Shown here: positions 53,552 to 61,588 of the stretch, in pieces | Layout of the letters: the number at the start of each line of letters is the position of its first letter | Position numbering within the stretch: position 1 is the stretch's first letter | Notes under the pieces: generated by a model | The model's database searches: none | The model's input: the letters and a program-made list of their open reading frames with translations, nothing else | What the model was told of the DNA's origin: nothing | Source: Arthrobacter sp. Soil736 | GTDB lineage: Bacteria > Actinomycetota > Actinomycetes > Actinomycetales > Micrococcaceae | Direction: 5' to 3' | Assembly: GCF_001428005.1 (NCBI RefSeq) | Contig: NZ_LMSB01000023.1 | Coordinates: forward strand, 28,953 to 92,952 | Length of the DNA: 64,000 nt | Program-made: the position numbers and the translations under genes

Positions 53552-54250
53552 TCAGTCGCCGTCGATGCGCTCCGCCGCGAGCAGTTTGTCCGTGAGCTCC
53601 ACGTCGCCGTGGACCAGCACCACTGACCCGTCGTTCCTCCACACACCGAGGGCGTTGGCCAGTGCTGCCTCAAGCCCGTCAGCCGCCTTGACCAGCAGCC
53701 TCGCGCCGCCCTCGTGCCCTGCGGCGAACCCGTCCAGCAGGTCCGCATGGCGCACGGCTGTCCCGCCGGAGCGTCGGACGGCCGGCTGGCCGGGATCCGG
53801 ATCGTTGTGGGCCATGAAGACGTCACCGTGCGAGCGGACCTCGGCCGCGTAGTCGATAACGCCGGCGGGCAGTTCACCCGGCCACCGCATGGCAAGGGCC
53901 GGCAGCGGTACCGCAATGACGGCGTCGAACCCGTCCCCGGCCTGCGTGGGCTCGGAGGTCGCCAACAGCTCCGCGTCGTCGCCGTCCAGGATCACCTCCA
54001 TGCCGAGCTGCCATGCCGCAAGGGCCCAGATCATGGATTTCCAGTGTGCCGGAAGGTCAAGCCGCAGCCGCGTTCCGGGGCCGGCGTCGAGTTCATCCTG
54101 CAAAAGGTTGCTCGTCTTCGCCACCCAGTTATCAAGCACCCGGCCGGAGAGCTCCACACGTTCCGAGTCGGGTCCGTACCAGGTGAGGCGGGGGGAAGTG
54201 GAGTGGCCCGAGCGCAGGGCCGTCATCAGATCAATGGCCGGGATGTTCAT
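53552..54250 (-). CDS. TIGR03089-family protein (acyl-CoA synthetase-like)
   Basis: A 232-residue protein of the actinobacterial TIGR03089 family, related to the N-terminal part of AMP-binding enzymes but without the catalytic AMP-binding core. Blocks are PRLTWYGPDSERVELSGRVLDNWVAKTSNLL, LRLDLPAHWKSMIWALAAWQLG and SVVLVHGDVELTDKLLAAERIDGD. I chose ATG 54250, since the longer frame to 54328 has no support. A CAAGAT box lies 6 nt before it. The function is unknown. Confidence 0.82.
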   Translation of the reverse strand: MNIPAIDLMTALRSGHSTSPRLTWYGPDSERVELSGRVLDNWVAKTSNLLQDELDAGPGTRLRLDLPAHWKSMIWALAAWQLGMEVILDGDDAELLATSEPTQAGDGFDAVIAVPLPALAMRWPGELPAGVIDYAAEVRSHGDVFMAHNDPDPGQPAVRRSGGTAVRHADLLDGFAAGHEGGARLLVKAADGLEAALANALGVWRNDGSVVLVHGDVELTDKLLAAERIDGD

Positions 54251-54636
54251 GGCTACATCTTGCCACGCACGGAAGTGGTGTCTACGGGCACTTTGCCTTC
54301 CTGCTGAAGCACGTGATCTCCGACACAACGTTTTTCTAACGTCATTTGCGTAAAGGTGCCGGATTCCTGCGGTTTCCGCGGAATTGCGGCGGAATCTAAC
54401 GAAACAGTAAGGTTGCTGTCAAGTTAAGTGACCTCCGGATCCGCCCCGCGAAAAAATTCCCGGGCGTGGCGTGGCCGATGATCAACTCAGGCATTGATTA
54501 TTATCCGGTCGACGGCTTGACTCCCCTTACTTACACGCGTGTAATTAGTTATCAAAGCCACTGCGAAGCCCGGGCACACAAATCTAGTGTCCTGAGCGTC
54601 CGGGAAAAAGGCTGCACTATTTGGGGAGGGGACGCC
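54251..54636 (+). other. Long upstream region of the whiB gene
   Basis: 386 nt with no supported gene. It is AT-richer than the surroundings. It contains the divergent start region of the TIGR03089 gene, a promoter candidate at 54517-54545 and the palindrome at 54531-54544. Long leaders with several controls are common for whiB genes. Confidence 0.6.
54517..54545 (+). promoter_or_regulatory. whiB promoter candidate with 14-bp palindrome
   Basis: TTGACT (54517-54522), a 17-nt spacer and TGTAAT (54540-54545). The perfect palindrome TTACACGCGTGTAA fills 54531-54544, so a dimeric regulator bound there would block the -10 box. It resembles the BldD site but is one base longer in the centre. Confidence 0.5.
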
Positions 54637-55182
54637 ATGGGGCAAGTTGAGCGTATCCATGAGGAAGCCGTTGTGGCCGGCCAGGCCACGGCAAAATACC
54701 GCTCACGCGGCGTGCCGGGTGACTGGTACGTAGATCCGGCTGATCCGGATGCCGCCGAGCGGTACAACCTGGACACCTCTGCGTCATTGCAGGACCAGGC
54801 CACCGCTTTCCTGGCAGAGCATGAAGCGCTGCTGGGCGGCCAGCCGGAACTGGACGAAGACCTTAGCGATCCGCCGATGGAACTGCGGACCCCCGGCGCG
54901 GGCACTCTGGTCCAGCCGGTGTGGATCGGGTTGCCGCGAGAGCAGGACTTCGACGACGAAGGCGAGCTCAGCTGGCAGACTGATGCTTTGTGCGCGCAGA
55001 CTGATCCCGAGGCGTTCTTCCCCGAAAAGGGAGGGTCCACACGGGACGCCAAGAAGGTCTGCGGAGCGTGCAACGTCCGGTCCCAGTGCCTGGAATACGC
55101 TTTGGCGAACGATGAACGATTCGGTATTTGGGGAGGCCTCTCCGAGCGTGAGCGCCGTCGGCTGAGGAAGCGAGCAGTCTAA
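54637..55182 (+). CDS. WhiB-family iron-sulfur transcription factor (WhiB2/WhmD-like)
   Basis: A 181-residue WhiB protein that binds a [4Fe-4S] cluster and controls development and division genes together with the main sigma factor. The four Cys are 119, 142, 145 and 151 (C-x22-C-x2-C-x5-C), followed by GIWGG (163-167) and the basic tail RERRRLRKRAV. An N-terminal extension of about 110 residues precedes the domain, as in WhiB2/WhmD types. ATG 54637 has GGGGAGGG upstream. The synteny whiB2, GT2, DUF5719, zincin, DUF3499 supports WhiB2. Confidence 0.93.
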   Translation: MGQVERIHEEAVVAGQATAKYRSRGVPGDWYVDPADPDAAERYNLDTSASLQDQATAFLAEHEALLGGQPELDEDLSDPPMELRTPGAGTLVQPVWIGLPREQDFDDEGELSWQTDALCAQTDPEAFFPEKGGSTRDAKKVCGACNVRSQCLEYALANDERFGIWGGLSERERRRLRKRAV

Positions 55183-55211
55183 TTCTTCAGGAAGTACACG
55201 TCACTGCCGTT

Positions 55212-58200
55212 GTGGTTGCCCATAACGGCAGTGACTATCTCCCCAGGACCCTTGCGGCATTGGCGGGCCAGACCCGGCCGGTGGACGTTGCGATCGGGGT
55301 GGATACAGGTTCACAGGACAATTCCGCTGCCCTGCTGGAAGGCGCGCTCGGCAGAGCCAGCGTCACCCGCATCAGTGCCGGCAGAACAGGGATGGGCGCT
55401 GCCGTAACCGCAGGACTTTCCGCCCTGGCCCCGTGGAACCCCAAAGCCCAGGAGACAGCCTCCGAGTGGATCTGGCTCCTGCACGATGATGCAGCCCCTG
55501 CCCCGGAGGCGTTGGCGGAACTGCTTCAGGCCGTGGAGCGTGCGCCGTCAGTCACAGTGGCCGGTTGCAAGCAACTGGACTGGGACGTCAAGCGGCGGCT
55601 GATCGACGTCGGACTTTCCACGAGCCGCTGGGCCGAGCGGCTCACCCTGATCGAGGCGGATGAGCTCGATCAGGGCCAGTATGACGGCCGCTCCGACACG
55701 TTCGCGGTCAACTCTGCAGGAATGCTGGTCCGGCGCGACGTCTGGGAGCACCTCAAAGGGTTTGATCCGGCGCTCCCCGGCACCGGAGACGATGTCGACT
55801 TCTGCTGGCGGAACCGGCTCGCCGGGCACCGCGTAGTGGTGGTGCCCAGCGCCAAAATGTTCCACGTTGCGCACCGGCCGCATGCCCTGGGCACCGCCTC
55901 GGCCGCGCGCCGGGCCCAGGTGCACCTCCGGCTCAAGCATGCACCGCTCTGGATGGTCCCGCTGCACGCCGTGGGAGCGCTGCTGGGGAGCATCTTCAAA
56001 CTGGTCTTCAGCATCGCCGTGAAGGACCCGGGGCACGGTTTCTCCCAGCTTCTGGCAACACTGGCGGCCCTTGGCAGGCCCGGCGCCGTTTTCCGCGGGC
56101 GCCGGAATGCCGCCCGCACCCGCCGCGTGCGGCGCTCGGTGGTCAACGCCCTCCAGACCGAACGGCGTGAAGTGTGGGGCCACCGGCGTTCCCTTATGGA
56201 ATCCCTGGGCGCGGACGACGCACAGTCCGGGGACAGCGGGAACGATTCGCTGGCGGATCAGCCCAGCGGCGACTCCACGAACGACTTCGCCGCACTCTCC
56301 ACCAGCGAACGCGGCTGGGTGGGCAACGGCGCCCTCGTCGCCGTGATTCTTGCCTCGGCGGCTTCGATCGCCGGCTTGGCCGCACTCTTCCAGGCAGGCG
56401 CCGCCGCCGGAGGCGCACTCCTGCCGGCCTCTGCCAGGATTGGGGACATTTGGCATCACGCCTCCAGCTGGTGGATCGGACTCGGCGCCGGCTTGCCGGG
56501 CCACGGTGATCCGTTCGGCTACGTCCTCTGGGTTTTGGGCGTGCTGGGCGGCGGCAACGCAAACGGCGCCCTGATTTGGCTGCTCCTGCTCGCCATGCCA
56601 TTGGCCGGGCTGGCGGCCTGGTTCGCCTCGGGCGCCTTGACTTCCCGCCGCCGGTTCCGCCTCGCTGCGGCGATGGTATGGGCTGGGGCGCCTGCCCTAC
56701 AGATCGCCGTAAACCAAGGACGCGTGGGCGCCCTCGTGGCACACATCATGATGCCGCTCGTCGTGCTCGCGCTGCTGCGCGCCACAGGCTCGGCTATCGG
56801 GCGCGGCCGCTTTGCCATGCCCGCTCAGGGCCAACGTCATCAGGCCGACAGGCTGCCGGTGAAGCCCGGTGTCAACGGGACGCCGTCCTGGACAGCCGCA
56901 GCTGCGGCAGGGCTCGCCCTCGCCGTGGTCACTGCCGCCGCCCCGTCGCTGCTGGTGCCGTCCGCCGTCGTCGTCATCCTTTGCGGCCTGCTGCTGCGGG
57001 GGAGGGGACGCACCCTGTGGTGGGCCCTCCTGCCGAGCGCCGCGCTGTTCGTCCCCTTCGCCCTGTCCACCCTGGACCGTCCCCGGGCACTTCTTGCGGA
57101 TCCGGGCCTTCCGCTGGACTTCGCTGCCGCTCCGCTCTGGCAGCAGATTCTGGGCCAGCCCCTCAGCTTCGATCCAGCCGGCGGGCTTTCCGGACTGGCA
57201 CTTTTCGCGGGCGGCCCCGTGCCGTGGGCGCTGGTCCTGGCGCTCTTGATCGGCGCGCCGGTGCTCGCACTGGCCGTGGCTGCGCTGTTGATTCCCGCAC
57301 GGCGCGTCCGCGTTGCCAGGGCCCTGTGGGTGGGCGCCCTCGTTGCGCTGGCCGGCGGCTGGCTGGCCGGGCACGTCGCCACGGGAGCCACTGAGCAGGC
57401 CCTGGTGGCGCCGTTCGCCGGACCCGCGGTATCCGCCGCCGTGTTCGCGTTGCTCGGGGCGGCACTCATCGGCGGTGACGGCCTGCTTTCCCTTGCCGAC
57501 GCCGGCGCCGTCGTTTCAGCCGGCAAGGATCCTGAAAATGGACGGCGCGGCAGACGGGATGTCGTGATCCGTTCCGCTGCGGCGCTCGCCGTAGCGCTCC
57601 TCCTGGCCGGTCCCGCGGCGGGGCTCGCCGCCTGGGCGGCCCAGAACGTTCTCCAGCCGGCCGCTACCGCCGGGGCCGCCGCCGACACGCCGGCCCTGGG
57701 AACCCCCCGTCTGGTGGCTGCCACGAATCCGCGAAGCCTCCCTGCCACGGCAATCGACCGCGGCGAGGGTCCGGAGCAGTCGCGCACCCTGCTGATCGGC
57801 ACCGGTGAGGACGAGACGTACGATGCCTCGCTGATGCGCGGTGCCGGCACAACGCTTGACGGCCTTTCCGCCATCGCCTCGGCCCGCGATATCCGGGGGA
57901 ATCCGGGCAGCGAATCGGTGCGCGAGGACGACGAAGTCACGGCAGCCCTTCGCAAAACCGTGGCCACGCTCGTCGCGGGCCAGGGCGTTGACCCGCGGCC
58001 CGAACTCGAGCAGCTCGGTGCCGGCTTCGTGGTGCTCCGCGCGTCGGACACCGCGGCGCAGCTGACGGCGAGCCGCATGGACGCAGTGCCCGGACTCGTG
58101 GCCGTGGGCCAGACGGACTCCGGCTGGCTGTGGCGGGTCAGCCCGCTGAACCAGACCGTCCTGCAGCCCGCCGACGTCGCCCACCGCGTGCGCATCGTTG

Positions 58201-58568
58201 ACGGCAAGGGCACCACGATCAACCTCCTTCCGTCGGGTCTGACCAACGTGGAAACCGCCGTGCCCAAGGGGCCCGAAGGCAGGCTCCTGGTGCTCGCGGA
58301 GCGCGCGGATCCGGGATGGACCGCCTGGCTCGACGGACGCAAGCTCACGTCCACCACATCCGGCTGGTCCCAGGCCTTCACGCTGCCTACGCAGGCGGGG
58401 CAGGTCACTGTCCGCTACGAGAGCCCCTGGGCGCCGTGGACGGGAATCATCCAGGCGGCGGTGATCGGCCTGACAGTCCTCTTGGCGCTGCCCATGCCGA
58501 CACGGCGCCCCAACACCGGCCTGTCCAGGGACGAAGGCTCCCTGCGTAAGGAATACCAGAATGCATAA
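55212..58568 (+). CDS. Giant membrane glycosyltransferase, GT2 family
   Basis: A large protein of at least 1118 residues. The N-terminal GT-A domain (VVAHNGSDYLPRTLAALAGQT, EWIWLLHDDAAPAPEAL, GTGDDVDFCWRNRLAGHRVVVVP) holds the nucleotide-sugar site and the DxD-like HDDA. Residues about 255-285 and many later segments (about 375-870) form a dozen or more spans, and the C-terminal 250 residues look exported and beta-rich (ERADPGWTAWLDGRKLTS, YESPWAPW). GTG 55212 is the first normal start codon but lacks a ribosome site. The frame is open upstream with no ATG/GTG/TTG, so the true start may be unusual. It overlaps the DUF5719 gene by 8 nt. Confidence 0.85.
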   Translation: MVAHNGSDYLPRTLAALAGQTRPVDVAIGVDTGSQDNSAALLEGALGRASVTRISAGRTGMGAAVTAGLSALAPWNPKAQETASEWIWLLHDDAAPAPEALAELLQAVERAPSVTVAGCKQLDWDVKRRLIDVGLSTSRWAERLTLIEADELDQGQYDGRSDTFAVNSAGMLVRRDVWEHLKGFDPALPGTGDDVDFCWRNRLAGHRVVVVPSAKMFHVAHRPHALGTASAARRAQVHLRLKHAPLWMVPLHAVGALLGSIFKLVFSIAVKDPGHGFSQLLATLAALGRPGAVFRGRRNAARTRRVRRSVVNALQTERREVWGHRRSLMESLGADDAQSGDSGNDSLADQPSGDSTNDFAALSTSERGWVGNGALVAVILASAASIAGLAALFQAGAAAGGALLPASARIGDIWHHASSWWIGLGAGLPGHGDPFGYVLWVLGVLGGGNANGALIWLLLLAMPLAGLAAWFASGALTSRRRFRLAAAMVWAGAPALQIAVNQGRVGALVAHIMMPLVVLALLRATGSAIGRGRFAMPAQGQRHQADRLPVKPGVNGTPSWTAAAAAGLALAVVTAAAPSLLVPSAVVVILCGLLLRGRGRTLWWALLPSAALFVPFALSTLDRPRALLADPGLPLDFAAAPLWQQILGQPLSFDPAGGLSGLALFAGGPVPWALVLALLIGAPVLALAVAALLIPARRVRVARALWVGALVALAGGWLAGHVATGATEQALVAPFAGPAVSAAVFALLGAALIGGDGLLSLADAGAVVSAGKDPENGRRGRRDVVIRSAAALAVALLLAGPAAGLAAWAAQNVLQPAATAGAAADTPALGTPRLVAATNPRSLPATAIDRGEGPEQSRTLLIGTGEDETYDASLMRGAGTTLDGLSAIASARDIRGNPGSESVREDDEVTAALRKTVATLVAGQGVDPRPELEQLGAGFVVLRASDTAAQLTASRMDAVPGLVAVGQTDSGWLWRVSPLNQTVLQPADVAHRVRIVDGKGTTINLLPSGLTNVETAVPKGPEGRLLVLAERADPGWTAWLDGRKLTSTTSGWSQAFTLPTQAGQVTVRYESPWAPWTGIIQAAVIGLTVLLALPMPTRRPNTGLSRDEGSLRKEYQNA

Positions 58569-60195
58569 GGAAGAGAACGACGGCGGGACGCCGGCAGCGG
58601 CGAAGCCTGCGAAAAAGGGCAGGCGTCCCGCGCGCCGCGGCATGGTCACCGGCCTGCTGTCGTCGGCAGCGATTCTGGTGGCCGGGGGAGGGATGGTGGC
58701 AGCAGCCTCCCTCGCCACGCAGCCCTCCACTGGCCGGCAGCTCGAGATCCCGCTGGCCTCCGTCCCCGCAGGAAGCAGCCAGGATGTGTGCCCCGGCCCG
58801 GCGAAACTGCTCGAGGGAACGCCGGTGGGGACGGACCCGCAGTTCAGCCCGGAATCGGCCACGGCCAAGAGCTGGGTCTCCGCGGCAGTCATCAGCGCGG
58901 CCGGCGGTTCGCTGCCGGGCAGCAGGCTGTCAGCACTGGGCGGCTCGGAACTCCTGCGCATCGCCGACGTTCCCGGCGCCGCCACTGCCCCGGCTGGCGC
59001 CTCCGGCCAGCTCGCCGGGATCATCGCCCAGCGGAGCGTCAAGGACGTCAGCGTCCTCAGTGCCGACGCGCTGGGCAACCGGCAGCCGGCCGCAGCCGCC
59101 GTCATGAACTACACGGCAACGGACGGGGACCTTCAAGGATTGGCCGCCGCTGCCTGCCAAGCGCCCTCGAACGACGCCTGGCTCACGGGGGCCAACACGG
59201 CAGTGGGCCGCACCAGCCTCCTGAACCTGACCAACGCCTCAACCACGCCCGCCACGGTGAGCCTGGAGCTCTACGGCAAGAACGGCCAGATCAAGGCCCC
59301 CGGCAGCAGGGGGCTGCTGGTCGCCCCGAAATCCACGCGCTCCATTGTGCTGGCGGGCCTGGCCCCCGGCGAAGAGCGGCTGAGCGTCCACGCCCGCAGC
59401 ACGGGCGGACCGGTGAGCGCTTTCATCCAGCAGAGCGTGCTGCGCGGGCTGACACCCGGCGGCATCGATTTCATTGCACCGGGGACCGCGCCCGCACCAC
59501 GCCAGGTCATAACCGGAATCGACATCCAGGACCCGGAGGGGCTGGCAGCACTCACCGCCGCGCCAGGCTTCCGCGACGCCGCACCTTCCCTGCAGATCAC
59601 CGTTCCGGGGCCGATTGATGCCGTGGTGGAAGTCAAGGTCTTCGGGAGCGCCGGGCAGAAGGCACTGCCCGGCGGGGGCGTCGTCACCGCCAAGGCCGGG
59701 ACTGTGACAGAAGTTCCGCTGGCCGGCGTTCCGGCCGGCCAGTACACCGTTTCAGCGATGTCGGATGTGACCATCGTGGCCGGCGCCCGCGTGAGCCGGG
59801 GCCTCAAGGCCAGTCAAAGCTCGGACTTCGGCTGGGCGCCGTCGACGGCCCAGCTCGGTAGCCAGCACGTTGTGCCGGTTCCGCAGGACGGCGAACGGTT
59901 GCTGGTCTTCGGGGCGCTGGATGACAGGGCCACCATTTCCTACACCCCCATCACGGCGGACGGGAAGCTCCGCCCGGCCGCCAGCGCGAACATCGCCGGG
60001 GGCACCACGACGTCCCTGAAGGTGCCGGCGAAGATCGGAAAGTCGCCGGTCGTCGCCTACCTGGTGTCCGCCTCCGGCGGCGCGGCGTACGGTACGGTCC
60101 TCCTTGAGCGGGAGGGCCGCAATGACGTCTCCATCGTCGCCATTGCACCGGGCGCCGAGGGACAGGAAAAGGTGCGGGTGACGCTGGGCCAGTAG
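58561..60195 (+). CDS. DUF5719 membrane-anchored exported protein
   Basis: A 544-residue protein with a basic N-terminus, one span (about 33-50, VTGLLSSAAILVAGGGMVAAASLA) and a large exported part rich in beta strands. Blocks typical of the family are LNLTNASTTPATVSLELYGKNGQI and GLAPGEERLSVHARSTGGPVSAFIQQSVL. It always follows the large GT2 gene in actinobacteria that I know, and here it overlaps it. A single exported Cys pair (VCPGPAKLL, AACQAPSND) could form a disulfide. The function is unknown; it is perhaps the extracytoplasmic partner of the transferase. Confidence 0.85.
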   Translation: MHKEENDGGTPAAAKPAKKGRRPARRGMVTGLLSSAAILVAGGGMVAAASLATQPSTGRQLEIPLASVPAGSSQDVCPGPAKLLEGTPVGTDPQFSPESATAKSWVSAAVISAAGGSLPGSRLSALGGSELLRIADVPGAATAPAGASGQLAGIIAQRSVKDVSVLSADALGNRQPAAAAVMNYTATDGDLQGLAAAACQAPSNDAWLTGANTAVGRTSLLNLTNASTTPATVSLELYGKNGQIKAPGSRGLLVAPKSTRSIVLAGLAPGEERLSVHARSTGGPVSAFIQQSVLRGLTPGGIDFIAPGTAPAPRQVITGIDIQDPEGLAALTAAPGFRDAAPSLQITVPGPIDAVVEVKVFGSAGQKALPGGGVVTAKAGTVTEVPLAGVPAGQYTVSAMSDVTIVAGARVSRGLKASQSSDFGWAPSTAQLGSQHVVPVPQDGERLLVFGALDDRATISYTPITADGKLRPAASANIAGGTTTSLKVPAKIGKSPVVAYLVSASGGAAYGTVLLEREGRNDVSIVAIAPGAEGQEKVRVTLGQ

Positions 60196-60200
60196 GTCAG

Positions 60201-60713
60201 CTAGTAGCGGCGCCGGTAAACAGGGTCCAGGGTCTCCGGCGCCACGCCAAGCATTTCAGCGGTATGTTCGACCACGACGTCGTGCACCAGGTCCTGAAGC
60301 TCTTCCGGGACCGGGCACGCCTGTTCCACCACCCTGCGGTACAGGGTAATGATGGGTCCCTCGTCCTCGGTGGGGGGCGTGTAGGAGCCCAGGGGAGCCG
60401 GCGAGCGGTCAGCCACGAGCTGCTCCAGGTTCGGCGGAATCTCCTCGACGGCGAACCGCACGCCGTCGAGCGGCTTGCCCCAGATGTCGTGAAGGCGCTC
60501 GGCGGAGTCCATGACGAATTCGTCAAACCGGTCCGAACGGGTGCGGTAAGCAGGCAGCGTGGGCAGCATCAGTTCTCCGCGGAGGCCGCGTCCGTGCCGG
60601 TTGCGCCTGCGCTGCGCAAAGCTACGCGCGGGAACTGAGCCTGTGGCGTCCCGGGGAGCGTCGGGGTCAGCCAACCGGACCGTAAAACCCGAATCATGGT
60701 GCGATGACTGCAT
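60201..60713 (-). CDS. Zincin-like metallopeptidase-family protein without HExxH
   Basis: A 170-residue protein of the zincin_1 (DUF2010-like) family found beside whiB2 in actinobacteria. It has a basic N-terminus RRRNRHGRGLRG, then VRFAVEEIPPNLEQLV and EGPIITLYRRVVEQA. Where family metallopeptidases have HExxHxxG it has LVHDVVVEHTAEMLG (His-Asp, not His-Glu), so peptidase activity is doubtful. ATG 60713 has TAGAGT at leaderless distance. It is convergent with DUF5719, with only 5 nt between the genes. Confidence 0.8.
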   Translation of the reverse strand: MQSSHHDSGFTVRLADPDAPRDATGSVPARSFAQRRRNRHGRGLRGELMLPTLPAYRTRSDRFDEFVMDSAERLHDIWGKPLDGVRFAVEEIPPNLEQLVADRSPAPLGSYTPPTEDEGPIITLYRRVVEQACPVPEELQDLVHDVVVEHTAEMLGVAPETLDPVYRRRY

Positions 60714-60719
60714 ATACAG

Positions 60720-60725
60720 ACTCTA
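60720..60725 (-). promoter_or_regulatory. -10 box for leaderless zincin-like gene
   Basis: TAGAGT on the minus strand ends 6 nt before ATG 60713. Confidence 0.6.
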
Positions 60726-60834
60726 AACCCGCCGGATGATTTGCGCGACATAATCCGTGCCGCGGGGCACGGCCGCGGCGCGGGCCGGCGTCAATGTCGG
60801 AAAATGTTCCCCACCCGGAGTAGTCTGTGATGTC

Positions 60835-61224
60835 GTGGGTGCTATCCGTCAATGTTCCAGGTCAGCCTGCCGCCAGTCCGCGGTGGCAACTTTGACGTAC
60901 GTTTACGCTGATTCCACGGCGGTCCTTGGGCCGCTGGCCACCTACGCCGAGCCGCATTGTTACGACCTCTGCGAGCAGCACGCCGGCTCCCTAACCGTGC
61001 CGCGGGGTTGGGAAGTCCTGCGCCTGGCCATGCCGTCGCAGCCGCCACAGCCCGGCCCGGACGACCTGCTGGCGTTGGCCGACGCCGTACGTGAGGCGGC
61101 CTCCCGGCCGTCGGCGTCAGCCCCGGCCCAAGGGCAGCGCGGCACGCATTCGGCGCTCGAGGCGCCGGCCGGCACGGAGGGTGCCCGCCGCGGCCATCTG
61201 CGTGTCCTGCGCGAACCGTCCTGA
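60835..61224 (+). CDS. DUF3499 protein
   Basis: A 129-residue protein with the DUF3499 core GAIRQCSRSACRQSAVATLTYVYADSTAVLGPLATYAEPHCYDLCEQHA. Four Cys plus His (C-x4-C, then HCYDLCEQH) suggest a small zinc ribbon. The rest is a Pro/Ala-rich tail. I chose GTG 60835; the open frame to 60757 has no support. TAGTCT lies 8 nt before the GTG. It is conserved next to whiB2 in actinobacteria; the role is unknown. Confidence 0.85.
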   Translation: MGAIRQCSRSACRQSAVATLTYVYADSTAVLGPLATYAEPHCYDLCEQHAGSLTVPRGWEVLRLAMPSQPPQPGPDDLLALADAVREAASRPSASAPAQGQRGTHSALEAPAGTEGARRGHLRVLREPS

Positions 61225-61299
61225 CGCCGAACTGGCGGTAGGCTGGGAGCTGCAAATCCGTCAGCCACAGCGCGCCGCGCCCAGCAGGGAGCATCCATC

Positions 61300-61536
61300 A
61301 TGCCAAAGATCAGTCCTGAACTGTTGTCCGTCCTGCGGTGCCCGGTCACCGGATCGGCCCTGACCCAGGAAGGCGAGGAGCTCGTCTCAACGGCCCCGGC
61401 AGAGGGCGGCGAACCGATGCGCTACGCCATTGAAGACGGCATCCCCCTGCTCCTTCCCCCCGAACTCCTCGCGGCGGCCAACGCTGCACGTTCGGACCAG
61501 CACGACGGCCCCGCAGCGGCCGCGCCCACACCCTAA
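61300..61536 (+). CDS. Trm112-family protein
   Basis: A 78-residue small protein of the Trm112/YcaR family. The start [30 protein letters not shown] and [19 protein letters not shown] block (here [15 protein letters not shown]) are typical. Only one Cys remains, so zinc binding is unlikely. In eukaryotes and archaea Trm112 activates methyltransferases. In bacteria the role is unclear, but its placement 52 nt before ahcY (SAH hydrolase) is suggestive. Ribosome site GGGAG is upstream. Confidence 0.88.
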   Translation: MPKISPELLSVLRCPVTGSALTQEGEELVSTAPAEGGEPMRYAIEDGIPLLLPPELLAAANAARSDQHDGPAAAAPTP

Positions 61537-61588
61537 ACTCCAGCCCGCACCGCAGAAGGCAAGACGCCGGATACAGCAAAGGATTCCC

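Noticed and set aside
61537..61588. SAH riboswitch before ahcY
   Set aside because: The gap of 52 nt is too short for a full aptamer and I see no matching conserved core; translation seems to rely on AAAGGA.
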